Origin: Brevundimonas sp. UBA5936
GTDB lineage: Bacteria; Pseudomonadota; Alphaproteobacteria; Caulobacterales; Caulobacteraceae
Reading direction: 5' to 3'
Assembly: GCA_002430835.1 (NCBI GenBank)
Contig: DJDA01000113.1
Span: forward strand, 35,099 to 99,098
Length of the DNA stretch: 64,000 nucleotides
The notes below the pieces were generated by a model that was not told the origin of the DNA, searched no databases, and saw only the letters and a program-made list of their open reading frames with translations. Made by a program: the position numbers and the translations under genes. Shown here in pieces: positions 46,437 to 55,005 of this stretch; within the stretch, counting starts at the first letter, position 1, and each line of letters opens with the position of its first letter.

Positions 46437-46459
46437 TCCTTCCCCTCCTCCCCCCGCCT

Positions 46460-46487
46460 GGCCGCGGCGTCCCATGACGTCGCGGCC
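46460..46487 (+). other. Intercistronic hairpin
   Basis: GGCCGCG-g-CGTC-CCAT-GACG-t-CGCGGCC folds as an 11-bp stem with one 1x1 mismatch and a four-base loop, between the receptor and merC-like genes. It could act as an mRNA-stabilising or partial attenuator element; no long U-tract follows. Confidence 0.5.
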
Positions 46488-46510
46488 GACTTTCCTCTGA
46501 AAGGATCGCC

Positions 46511-46888
46511 ATGAACGCTCGTGTCCAGACCTGGGGCGACGCCGCCGCCGTCGGCCTGTCCTGCCTGTGCATGATCCACTGCCTCGCCCTGCCCCTGGTC
46601 GCAGGACTGCTGCCGGTTCTCGGCCTGTTCGCGGAAGCCCCTTGGGTGCACTGGGCCTTCGCCCTGACCGCCGCGCCCATCGCCGCCTGGACACTGACGC
46701 GCCCGACGCCGGACGGTCGTCGCGCCTGGCCGCTGATCAGCCTGGGCGCGCTCGGCGTCGCCCTGCTGTTCCTGGCCGCCGCCGAATGGCCGACACACGA
46801 GGCCGAGACGCCGATCACCGTCGCCGGCGGCCTGCTGCTCAGCGCCGCTCACCTGATGAACTGGCGGCGCAGGCCGCACGCCCACTGA
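46511..46888 (+). CDS. MerC-type membrane protein
   Basis: A 125-residue protein with about four hydrophobic segments. Near the first is C18/C20/C24 in LSCLCMIHCLALPL, the MerC metal-transfer motif. MerC proteins carry Hg(II) across the inner membrane; here the zinc-operon context suggests another soft or transition metal. AAAGGA lies five bases before the ATG; GLGLIKMP-type ends are absent and the C-terminus is His-rich (HAH). Confidence 0.8.
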   Translation: MNARVQTWGDAAAVGLSCLCMIHCLALPLVAGLLPVLGLFAEAPWVHWAFALTAAPIAAWTLTRPTPDGRRAWPLISLGALGVALLFLAAAEWPTHEAETPITVAGGLLLSAAHLMNWRRRPHAH

Positions 46889-46908
46889 CGTCCTGGACAT
46901 CTCACACC

Positions 46909-48861
46909 ATGAAATCCGCTATTCCGCAGGCCTCTGCGACGGCGTTCGCCGCCGCCCTCGGCGCTGCTTTTCCCGCCATCGCCGAAGAGGCCGCGCCGCA
47001 ACGCCTGCCTGACGTGGTCGTCACCGCCACATCCACCCAGCGGACGACGACCGACGCGCCCGCCAGTGTCACCGTCATCGACCGCGAAGAGCTTCTTCGG
47101 CGGCCGGTTCAAGACCTGACAGACGTCCTGCGCGATGTGCCGGGCGTGACGCTCAACGGCGCCGGACTGACCCGGCGCGGCGTCTCCATCCGCGGCATGC
47201 CCAGCGAACACACCCTGTTCCTTCTCGATGGGCGGCGGGTGAACGCCGCCGCCAATGCCGTCCAGCACGCCGACTTCGACCTGGGCTGGATGCCGGCCGA
47301 AGCCATCGAACGCGTCGAGGTCGTGCGCGGGCCGATGTCGTCGCTTTACGGGTCCGAGGCCCTCGGCGGCGTGGTCAACGTCATCACCCGCAGCGCGTCC
47401 GACGAGTGGCGCGGCAGCCTGACCGCCATGGGCGGATTACGCGAGGACGGCCGAGGGGGCGAAACCTACCAGGTCGGCGCCTATGTGGGCGGCCCTCTGG
47501 CGCAGGACCGTCTAGGCCTCAGCCTGTTCGCGGAATCCAAGGCGCGGGCCAATACGCCCCAGGCGACGAACCGTCGCCTTTCCGACCTCGAAGATCGCGA
47601 GACCGTCACCGGCTCGGCGACCTTGAGCTGGACGCCGGATGCGGCGCAGCGGATCGACCTGACCATTCTGGGCGGGCGCGACGACCGCTATCGCGACACG
47701 GCGACCACGGGCGCGCCGCCCGTCTACTATCGCTTCGCCGACACGGTGCAGCGGCGCCAGTACGCCCTGTCGCATCGCGGAGTCTGGGGCTGGGGCGAAA
47801 CAGCCGTCCGCGTCTACCGTTCGACGCTGGATCGCGAGAATGCGGTGACGGCTGGACAGACCCCCTCGCGCCCTGTGGGGATGCAGGAGGACATCCTTGA
47901 CGGCCGGGCCACCTTCGACCGTTGGGCGAGCCATCGTCTGAGCGTGGGCGGCGAATGGCGGCGCGAGCAGCTGGAGGACGCGGCCGCTTCCCGGTCCGGC
48001 CGGCTGGAAGGCGAACGCTACGCCCTGTTCATGCAGGACGAATGGACCCTGACGTCCTCGCTGTCGCTGACCGGCGGCGCGCGGTTTGATCACCACGAGC
48101 AGTACGGGTGGCAGACCAGCCCGCGCCTCTACGCCGTCTGGTCGCCGTTCGAGGGGCTGACGCTCAAGGCCGGGGGCGGCCGGGGCTTCAAGTCGCCCAG
48201 TCTGAAACAACTGTCGCCGGAGTTCGAGACCATAGCGGCCGCAGGCCGTTTCCGGGTCTACGGCAACCCCGACCTGAAGCCCGAGATCGGAACCTCCTAC
48301 GAGGCCTCGGCCGAATACCGCCGGGGCGGCTGGATGGGCCGCGTCGGCGTTTTCGACAACGACATCGAGGACCTGATCGAAACTCGCTGCACTGCATTCT
48401 GCGGCGTGCGCGGCCGTGAAATCCGTCTGTATCAGAACATCGCCGAGGCTCGAATTCGCGGCGTAGAACTGGCCGGCGCCGCGCCCCTGCCGGGCGGCTT
48501 CAGCCTGAGAGCCGACTACACCTACCTGGACAGCGAAAACCGGGAGACGGGCTCTCCCTTGTCCGAGCGGCCCGAGCACAGCGGCCACGCCACCCTGCGC
48601 TGGCAACCTGAGGAAACCCGCTTCGTCCAGCTTCGCGGCGAGTACGTCGGCGAGCAATGGATGGTCTCCAACTCCGTACAGCAGCCGGTTCCCGACTACG
48701 CCGTGGTGTCGCTGGAAGGCGGCTACCAGCTTCAGCCGAACCTGTGGGTGCGCGCCGGGGTTCAGAACCTGACCGACGTGCGTCTGGCCGAGGAATCCGG
48801 CTTCTTCTCCTTCGCCGAGCCCGGCCGCTTCTACCACCTCGGCTTTACGGCGAGCTTCTGA
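46909..48861 (+). CDS. TonB-dependent receptor (CirA/FepA-like)
   Basis: A 650-residue receptor: signal peptide in residues 1-25 (ending AIAE), plug with DVVVTATSTQRTTTDAPASV, RRGVSIRGMPSEHTLFLLDG, ERVEVVRGPMSSLYGSEALG and GGVVNVITR, and a barrel with FKSPSLKQLSPEFE and terminal GFTASF. It lies 20 bp after the merC-like gene and four bases before the CobN-like gene. The pairing of a CirA-like receptor with an exported CobN-like protein recalls the Zur-controlled PA1922-PA1925 cluster of Pseudomonas aeruginosa and the Bacteroides hmu genes, suggesting uptake of a metal complex or tetrapyrrole. Confidence 0.88.
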   Translation: MKSAIPQASATAFAAALGAAFPAIAEEAAPQRLPDVVVTATSTQRTTTDAPASVTVIDREELLRRPVQDLTDVLRDVPGVTLNGAGLTRRGVSIRGMPSEHTLFLLDGRRVNAAANAVQHADFDLGWMPAEAIERVEVVRGPMSSLYGSEALGGVVNVITRSASDEWRGSLTAMGGLREDGRGGETYQVGAYVGGPLAQDRLGLSLFAESKARANTPQATNRRLSDLEDRETVTGSATLSWTPDAAQRIDLTILGGRDDRYRDTATTGAPPVYYRFADTVQRRQYALSHRGVWGWGETAVRVYRSTLDRENAVTAGQTPSRPVGMQEDILDGRATFDRWASHRLSVGGEWRREQLEDAAASRSGRLEGERYALFMQDEWTLTSSLSLTGGARFDHHEQYGWQTSPRLYAVWSPFEGLTLKAGGGRGFKSPSLKQLSPEFETIAAAGRFRVYGNPDLKPEIGTSYEASAEYRRGGWMGRVGVFDNDIEDLIETRCTAFCGVRGREIRLYQNIAEARIRGVELAGAAPLPGGFSLRADYTYLDSENRETGSPLSERPEHSGHATLRWQPEETRFVQLRGEYVGEQWMVSNSVQQPVPDYAVVSLEGGYQLQPNLWVRAGVQNLTDVRLAEESGFFSFAEPGRFYHLGFTASF

Positions 48862-48864
48862 GCC

Positions 48865-51800
48865 GTGGCGTTCCTCCTCCGCCTCCTCCTAATCGTCGCT
48901 GTCTGCCTGACCCCGGCCCTCCGGGCCGCCGCCCAGGACGCGCCGGGCCCACGCGTGCAGGTGATCGGCAGCGATTTCATCCTGCCCGCCAAGTTCGTGC
49001 GCTTGCAGGCCATGGCTGGGGCGGAGGACGTCGCCTTGCGTGGAGCATCCCTCTCCACGCTTGACGATCAACCGGACTGGGCGCAGGCCGACTTCATTCT
49101 TCTGGACACGCCGCGTCCCTCCGATGTCGAAGCGGTGCAGGCCGTGATCGGCGACAGGCTCGAGATCGGCGACCGGCCCTGGGTCCGCATCGGCGGCGGC
49201 CCGCCGGCCTTCGGCAACCTGTCGCCCGAGGCGGCGCGGCGCATCGCCGGCTACTATGCGGCGGGCGGACAGGAGAATTTCACCCTCCTATTCCGATATC
49301 TGAAGCTCCACGCCATGGGCGGCGACGCCGCCGCGCTTCCGCCGCCGCGCCCGCTGGAGCAGGTCGGCTATCATCACCCGAGCCTGGAGGCGCACGACGC
49401 CGAAGCTCTCGACGCCTGGCTTGCCGGGCGGCCGGCGCGCGCCCGCGCGGCGATCGTGATGTCGAGTTCACAGGTCGCGGATGGCGACAACGCCGTGATC
49501 GACGCCCTGATCGCCGCGCTCGACGCCAGGGGCCTGGAGGGCGTCGGCGTGTGGTTCGACCAACGTCGTCCGCAGGGCCTGACCGAGGCGCTCGCGCCGC
49601 TCGCCCCCGATCTGCTCCTCAACACCCAGCATATCGTCGCCGGCGACCCGATCCGCGACCAACTCACCGCGCTCGACATCCCCGCCCTGATGACCTTCTC
49701 CTACCGGGAAGGCGGCGTCGAGGCTTGGCGCGCGGCCGATACCGGCCTGCCCAGCCGGTCCGCCGCCGCCCTGATGGCTCCCGCCGAGGCCTGGGGCATG
49801 AGCGATCCCATGGTGATTTCGGCTTTCGAGAACGGCGCTCTCGCCCCGATTCCCGAACAGGTCGAAGCCGTCGCCGCCCGCGCCGCCCGCCTCGTCGCCC
49901 TTCGCCGCAGGCCCAACGCCGACAAGCGGCTGGCCCTGATGTTCTGGAACCATCCCGGCGGCGAGGCGAACGTCTCGGCCTCGAACCTGAATGTTCCGCG
50001 CAGCCTGGAGGCGTTGAGCCTGGATCTGAACGCGGCGGGCTATGCGATTCCGCCGCTTTCCGAAGCCGGCTGGATCGACGCGGCGCGCGCCATACTGGGC
50101 GCCTTCTACCGGCATGAGGAACTGGACGGTCTGCGGGAGCGGGAATTGGCCGTGACCCTGCCCGTCGCCCGCTATCGCGCTTGGCTTGACGCCCTGCCCG
50201 CCGTCCGGCGTGACGCCGTCCAGGCCCGCTGGGGCGACCCGGCGCGGCATTGGTCGGTGCGGACCATCGACGGCGAGACGGTTTTCGTCATCCCCGCCTT
50301 CCGCGACGGCGCCCTGACCGTCTTGCCCCAACCGCCCCGGGCGGCCCGCGTGGGCGAGGCCTATCACGACACCGCCGCACCGCCCGACCATCTGTACCTG
50401 GCCGCCTATCTGTGGGTGCGCGACGTCCTGGACGCCGACGCCCTCATCCATCTGGGCACGCATGGGACGCAAGAGTTCCTGCCCGGCAAAGACCGGGGAC
50501 TGTCGGCGCACGATGACGCCTTCGTCGTGCTGGGCGGCCTGCCGGTCGTCTATCCCTACATCCAGGACAACATCGGCGAGGCCATGCAAGCGAAGCGGCG
50601 CGGCCGCGCCGTCACCGTCAGCCATCAAACTCCGCCCTTTTCTCCCGCAGGTCTGAACGACGAACTCAAAACCCTCCACGACCTGATCCATCAGCACCAG
50701 CAGTTGGAAGAGGGCGCGGTGCAGGACGCTGTGCGGGAGCAGATTCTCGACCTCGCGGCGCAACGAAGCGTGGACGCCGACATGGGCTGGACGCGATCGA
50801 CCGCGCGCATCGACTTCGCGGCCTTCCTGAACCAGTTGCACGACTATCTGCATCAGGTCGGCGGCGCGCCCACGCCGCTCGGGCTGCACGTGTTCGGTCG
50901 TCCGGCCTCGCCGGATCACCGGCTGACCACCGTCATGCAGCAACTGGGCGCGCCCTACTTCGAGGCGCTTGGCCGGGACGAGCAGGAGGTGCTCGCCAAG
51001 GACCAGGTCGCCCTGCACGCCGATCCGGCCTTCCAGACGCTGCAACGTCACCTTCGCGACGGCCTTCCTTCCAGTTCCGTCGCCGATCCCCTTTTGCGCG
51101 CCCAGATCGAACGCGCTGAAATCCTCGACCGGCGCCTGGCGGAAACCGGAGAGACAGACGCCCTGCTCAGAGCCCTGTCCGGCCGTTTCGTCCTGCCCGG
51201 CGAAGGCGGTGATCCGGTGCGTAACCCCGAAGCCGTCGGCGGCCGAAATCTCTACGCCTTCGCGCCGGACAAAATTCCCGCCCAGGCCGCTTATGACGCC
51301 GCTGCCGGGGCCCTGGACAGCCTGCGTCAGGCCTATGCCGAAGAGCACGACGGGCGCCCGCTGACCAAGATGGCCGTCAGCCTGTGGTCGTCCGAATCCG
51401 TCCGCACCCTCGGCCTTCCTGAGGGACAGATTCTGCGCGCCCTGGGATTACGGCCCCGCTGGGACGCGGGAGGACGCATCGTCGCGCTCGACATCATACC
51501 GGCCGGCGAACTGGGGCGGCCGCGCATCGACGTGGTGGTGCACGCCACCGGCGTCTATCGCGATCAGTTCGACGGCTTCCTGCGCCTGCTGGCCGACGCT
51601 GTCGAACGCATCGCCGAACAGAATGAGCCCGGCGATCCCGTCGCGGAGAACAGCCGCGCCGCCGCCGCTCGCCTGGTCGCCGAAGGCCTTTCGACCGATG
51701 AGGCCGAGACCCTGGGCCGCGCCCGCATCTTCAGCAATGCGCCCGGCGACTACGGCAGCGGCGTGCCCGACGCCGTGCGCGACGCGGACAGCTGGAATGA

Positions 51801-52698
51801 CGCCGAGGATCTGGCCGATCCCTTCCTGGACCGCCTGGGCTATGTCTATGGCGCGGGACGCTGGGGCCGGAAAGCGCAGCGCGGCGTCTTCGCCGCCCAG
51901 CTCGCCGGGGTCCAGGCCGCCGCCCTGTCGCGATCCAGCAACCTGCATGGCGTCCTGTCGACCGACCACCCTTTCGAATACCTGGGCGGCCTGTCGCTGG
52001 CGATCCGTCGGGCCGGCGGCGAGGCGCCCTCGCTCTACATCACCGACGCGCGGGCCGGGTCGCCGAGGACGGTCGCCGCTCGCGACTTTCTGGCTGCGGA
52101 AATGCGCAGCCGCTACACCAACCGCACCTGGATCCAGGCCATGCAGGCCGAAGGTTATGCCGGGACGCTGGCTGTCGTGGATCTGGCCGACAATCTGTTC
52201 GGCTGGCAAGCCACCGCGCCCGGCATGGTCCGGCAGGATCAGTGGCAGGCGCTTCACGATGTCTATGTCCGCGACGAGCGCGGCCTGGGCGTGCGGGAAT
52301 GGTTCGAAGCCCACAACCCCACGGCCGAGCGACAGATGATCCAGCGCCTGCGCGACGCCGTCGCCAAGGGCTACTGGTCTCCTGACGCGGCGACGCGGCA
52401 AGCGCTTGAGGCGCGCCTGGCGCAGATCGACAGTCCTTCGCCCCCCGGAGCGACGACGCATCCCGGCTTCGGCCAGGGAGCGGCTCGCTCAGCGGCCGCC
52501 TCGGCCCCGCAGCCTGCCCCGGCGCGCACGCCTTCCGACCTCGTGCGGGGCCAGGTCCTTGAGCCGATCCCGCCGCCCGCCCCTGCCCCGTCCCTTCCCC
52601 CGCCGTGGGGCGGCCTGCTGTTTCTCCTCGCCTTCCTGGCGGGCGGCGTCAGCCGTCTCGTCTCCCTCCCTCGAAAGGTCCCTCATGCCCCAGCTTGA
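48865..52698 (+). CDS. Exported CobN-like chelatase (HmuS-like)
   Basis: A 1277-residue protein of the CobN/BchH superfamily. Unlike cytosolic CobN it has an N-terminal signal peptide (about 1-24, LLLIVAVCLTPALRAAAQ) and a C-terminal membrane helix after a Pro/Ala-rich linker (about 1247-1268, WGGLLFLLAFLAGGVSRLV), so it is anchored with its body in the periplasm. The core motif HLGTHGTQEFLPGKDRGL (near residue 532) and DHPFEYLGGLSLAIRR (near 1035) identify the family. Exported CobN-like proteins such as HmuS remove metal from tetrapyrroles. In this zinc operon it may free metal from an imported complex. GTG start four bases after the receptor stop. Confidence 0.85.
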   Translation: MAFLLRLLLIVAVCLTPALRAAAQDAPGPRVQVIGSDFILPAKFVRLQAMAGAEDVALRGASLSTLDDQPDWAQADFILLDTPRPSDVEAVQAVIGDRLEIGDRPWVRIGGGPPAFGNLSPEAARRIAGYYAAGGQENFTLLFRYLKLHAMGGDAAALPPPRPLEQVGYHHPSLEAHDAEALDAWLAGRPARARAAIVMSSSQVADGDNAVIDALIAALDARGLEGVGVWFDQRRPQGLTEALAPLAPDLLLNTQHIVAGDPIRDQLTALDIPALMTFSYREGGVEAWRAADTGLPSRSAAALMAPAEAWGMSDPMVISAFENGALAPIPEQVEAVAARAARLVALRRRPNADKRLALMFWNHPGGEANVSASNLNVPRSLEALSLDLNAAGYAIPPLSEAGWIDAARAILGAFYRHEELDGLRERELAVTLPVARYRAWLDALPAVRRDAVQARWGDPARHWSVRTIDGETVFVIPAFRDGALTVLPQPPRAARVGEAYHDTAAPPDHLYLAAYLWVRDVLDADALIHLGTHGTQEFLPGKDRGLSAHDDAFVVLGGLPVVYPYIQDNIGEAMQAKRRGRAVTVSHQTPPFSPAGLNDELKTLHDLIHQHQQLEEGAVQDAVREQILDLAAQRSVDADMGWTRSTARIDFAAFLNQLHDYLHQVGGAPTPLGLHVFGRPASPDHRLTTVMQQLGAPYFEALGRDEQEVLAKDQVALHADPAFQTLQRHLRDGLPSSSVADPLLRAQIERAEILDRRLAETGETDALLRALSGRFVLPGEGGDPVRNPEAVGGRNLYAFAPDKIPAQAAYDAAAGALDSLRQAYAEEHDGRPLTKMAVSLWSSESVRTLGLPEGQILRALGLRPRWDAGGRIVALDIIPAGELGRPRIDVVVHATGVYRDQFDGFLRLLADAVERIAEQNEPGDPVAENSRAAAARLVAEGLSTDEAETLGRARIFSNAPGDYGSGVPDAVRDADSWNDAEDLADPFLDRLGYVYGAGRWGRKAQRGVFAAQLAGVQAAALSRSSNLHGVLSTDHPFEYLGGLSLAIRRAGGEAPSLYITDARAGSPRTVAARDFLAAEMRSRYTNRTWIQAMQAEGYAGTLAVVDLADNLFGWQATAPGMVRQDQWQALHDVYVRDERGLGVREWFEAHNPTAERQMIQRLRDAVAKGYWSPDAATRQALEARLAQIDSPSPPGATTHPGFGQGAARSAAASAPQPAPARTPSDLVRGQVLEPIPPPAPAPSLPPPWGGLLFLLAFLAGGVSRLVSLPRKVPHAPA

Positions 52699-53161
52699 AG
52701 CCGGCCTCTATCAGGTCTCCAGCCTGTTCCTCGCGCCGGCGCTGATCCTCATCCTGGCCGCCATGGCCTATGCCCTGTTCGCCCTCGGCGCCTTCCTGGT
52801 GGAGGCCGGTCAGCGCCGACGCGCCGACTGGCGCAGTCCCCTATGGCGCCGCTGGCGAGCGACCGATGCCGCCAGCGACGATCTGGAACTGATGATCCTC
52901 AAGGACCTCGAGGGCCTGCGCATCGTCTCGCGCAGCGCCCCCATGCTGGGCCTTGTCGCCACCATGATCCCCATGGGCCCCGCCCTGCTTGCGCTGGGAC
53001 GTGGCGACGCCTCGGGCGTAGGCGAGAACATGGTGGTGGCCTTTTCGGGCGTGACCCTGGCCCTGATCGCCGCCAGCATCGCCCACTATGTGCTGACCGT
53101 GCGCCGGCGCTGGCTGCTTCAGGACCTGCGCGCCATCGAACGCGCGCGGGAGGCCGGCTGA
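52685..53161 (+). CDS. MotA/TolQ/ExbB-family membrane protein
   Basis: A 158-residue protein with about three membrane helices (SLFLAPALILILAAMAYALF; APMLGLVATMIPMGPALLAL; VVAFSGVTLALIAASIAHY). The APMLGLVATMIPMGPAL segment is the TolQ/ExbB proton-channel motif. It overlaps the CobN-like gene by 14 bases and the DUF2149 gene by one base. Probably powers the CobN-like protein or receptor through the proton gradient; it is shorter than true ExbB and is paired with DUF2149 instead of ExbD. Confidence 0.85.
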   Translation: MPQLEAGLYQVSSLFLAPALILILAAMAYALFALGAFLVEAGQRRRADWRSPLWRRWRATDAASDDLELMILKDLEGLRIVSRSAPMLGLVATMIPMGPALLALGRGDASGVGENMVVAFSGVTLALIAASIAHYVLTVRRRWLLQDLRAIERAREAG

Positions 53162-53463
53162 TGCGCTTCCTCGACGAAGAAGACGACGATCCCATCACCG
53201 CCGTTGTCAATCTGATCGACCTGTTCGTGGTGATCATCGCCGTCCTGCTCGTGGTTCTGGTTCAGAACCCGCTCAACCCCTTCAACGCACGCGACCTGAT
53301 GGTGATCGAGAACCCCGGCAAGGCCGACATGCGCATCACCGTGAAGGAGGGCGACGAACTGACCCGCTACGAATCCCAGGGCCGGATCGGCGAAGGCCAG
53401 GGCGTCAAGGCGGGCTCAGCCTATCGCCTCCCCGACGGCAGGATGATCTATGTGCCGGAATAG
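53161..53463 (+). CDS. DUF2149 protein
   Basis: A 100-residue protein with one N-terminal membrane helix (about 18-37, LIDLFVVIIAVLLVVLVQ) and a soluble periplasmic part. The NP-rich motif NPLNPFNARDLMVIENPGK is typical of DUF2149. The family is found with CobN-like and MotA/ExbB-like genes and is a likely ExbD-like partner. TGATG overlap with the preceding gene; last gene of the operon. Confidence 0.88.
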   Translation: MRFLDEEDDDPITAVVNLIDLFVVIIAVLLVVLVQNPLNPFNARDLMVIENPGKADMRITVKEGDELTRYESQGRIGEGQGVKAGSAYRLPDGRMIYVPE

Positions 53464-53607
53464 AAGATCGGATCATAAATCCCAGTCCAAAGCCGCCGCT
53501 CCATAGGAAAGGCTTCCAGTGCTTGATCTGAACCGCAGCCAAGGGAGGAAAGGGGTATGAATACGCAAGTATCGCCCGGAGCTTTGCCGCGGCAGCGGTC
53601 TTTGGGC

Positions 53608-54789
53608 TCAGAGATACTTCATCCACCATTGCGAGCTGCGGCGCTTGACCCCGCCGAACCAGCGGCAGGCGAACCAGCTGGGAACCGCCACGGCTAAAGC
53701 CAGAAGCCAGATCCAGCCGACGCCCGACAGGCTTAAGACCTCGCCCTGATTGGGACCGAACAGCGCCAGCGCGCCCAGATTGAGCAGGTGCAGGCCGTAG
53801 AGGTGGATCAGGTAGAAGAACAACGGCGCGCCGCCGAAGACGGCGAGGTGACCGACCAATCTCTGCGGCGCCCGCTCCAGCCCCGCCAGCAACAGACAAC
53901 CCGCGCCGAGCGTCACAAGAAGGAAGTCAGCCGATGGCGGATACTTGGTCAGATTCAGCACGCTCATCACGGTATGCAGAAGGTCAGACTGCGCAGTCCA
54001 TGGATGATCGCCATAGAGGTTGATCGTTCTCAGGAGGGCGAACAGCCCCAGCATGACGAGACCCAGCACGACCAGACGACGGCGACGCTGTGCGCCGTTC
54101 GCGACGAACCAGGGCCCGATCGCGTAGCCCAGGGCGATGACGCCGATCCAGGGCAACAGCGGATAGGAGGTCCGCGCCTGTCCGCCCCAGGGAAGATCGA
54201 TATAGCCGCGATCATGGAGCACGGCCCAGACCGCATGGCCGGGCGAGCCGTCGACCACAGTGATCGGGTCCAGCAGATTATGCCCCAGCACGATGATCAG
54301 GCCGAGAGCGACAAGCACGCCGCGCGGGAGGTGAACAAGAGCCGCCAGGACGATCATCGACAGGCCGATGACCCAGATGACCTGCAAGAAGATGGTTGTC
54401 GGCGTCAGGGAGAAGGTCCAGGCGAAACTGACCAGGGTCAGCTCCAGCACGATCAGGAACAGGCCGCGTTTGAACAGGAAGGCCGAGGCCGCCGGTGCGC
54501 CGCCCTTCTTCGAGGCGTAGAGCCAGGCGCTGAGACCGGTCAGGGCCACGAAGACCGGCGCGCACAGGTGCGCCGTCAGTCGGGTGAAGAAGAGCGCCGG
54601 AGAGGTCGCCGTCACATCCATCGGGTCCGAGACCTGGGCGTGGATGAAGAAGAACTCTCGCGCATGGTCGACCAGCATCAGCAAGATCACCAGACCGCGC
54701 AGGGCGTCTATGGATTCTATGCGCCCCCAGGCGGCGACGGGGCGGCCAGCCGCAGGATGCGCGGCGGCGGGATCGGTTGACATCGACAT
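53608..54789 (-). CDS. DUF1624 heparan-acetyltransferase-like membrane protein
   Basis: A 393-residue multi-pass protein with about ten membrane helices. The N-terminal RIESIDALRGLVILLMLVDH is the diagnostic catalytic-His motif, followed by SALFFTRLTAHLCAPVFVAL-type segments, as in DUF1624/HGSNAT transmembrane acyltransferases. Substrate unknown; likely modifies a cell-envelope glycan. Start 54789; a second in-frame ATG is six bases further in. A perfect palindrome lies 20 bp upstream. Confidence 0.85.
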   Translation of the reverse strand: MSMSTDPAAAHPAAGRPVAAWGRIESIDALRGLVILLMLVDHAREFFFIHAQVSDPMDVTATSPALFFTRLTAHLCAPVFVALTGLSAWLYASKKGGAPAASAFLFKRGLFLIVLELTLVSFAWTFSLTPTTIFLQVIWVIGLSMIVLAALVHLPRGVLVALGLIIVLGHNLLDPITVVDGSPGHAVWAVLHDRGYIDLPWGGQARTSYPLLPWIGVIALGYAIGPWFVANGAQRRRRLVVLGLVMLGLFALLRTINLYGDHPWTAQSDLLHTVMSVLNLTKYPPSADFLLVTLGAGCLLLAGLERAPQRLVGHLAVFGGAPLFFYLIHLYGLHLLNLGALALFGPNQGEVLSLSGVGWIWLLALAVAVPSWFACRWFGGVKRRSSQWWMKYL

Positions 54790-54808
54790 GCGCGGGCACT
54801 AGCCGATA

Positions 54809-54823
54809 TGTAATAACATTACA
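54809..54823. promoter_or_regulatory. Perfect 15-bp palindrome TGTAATAACATTACA
   Basis: TGTAAT-AAC-ATTACA, 20 bases upstream of the DUF1624 start. Its geometry is like the Zur site at 44337 (TG-N11-CA, 15 bp), so it may be a second Zur-family or other Fur-type operator; the binding protein is not known. Confidence 0.55.
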
Positions 54824-55005
54824 AACGAAGTCGCTGTGTCCTGCTTTCGAATTGCGCCAATCCGTGTCTTTTGGCGGCGGCTGCGTAAGGCGCGCCTCCC
54901 GTCCGACACACAGCGACTGCTGGGTAGCAGGGTGGTGACGAAATCGTCCTTGGCGCCCGTGCTATAGCTGCCCCTCGGACGACCCCACTCATCCCAAAGG
55001 ACCTC

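Noticed and set aside
44760..46694. Long minus-strand open frame of 644 codons
   Set aside because: Antisense to the ZnuD-like receptor and without family features.
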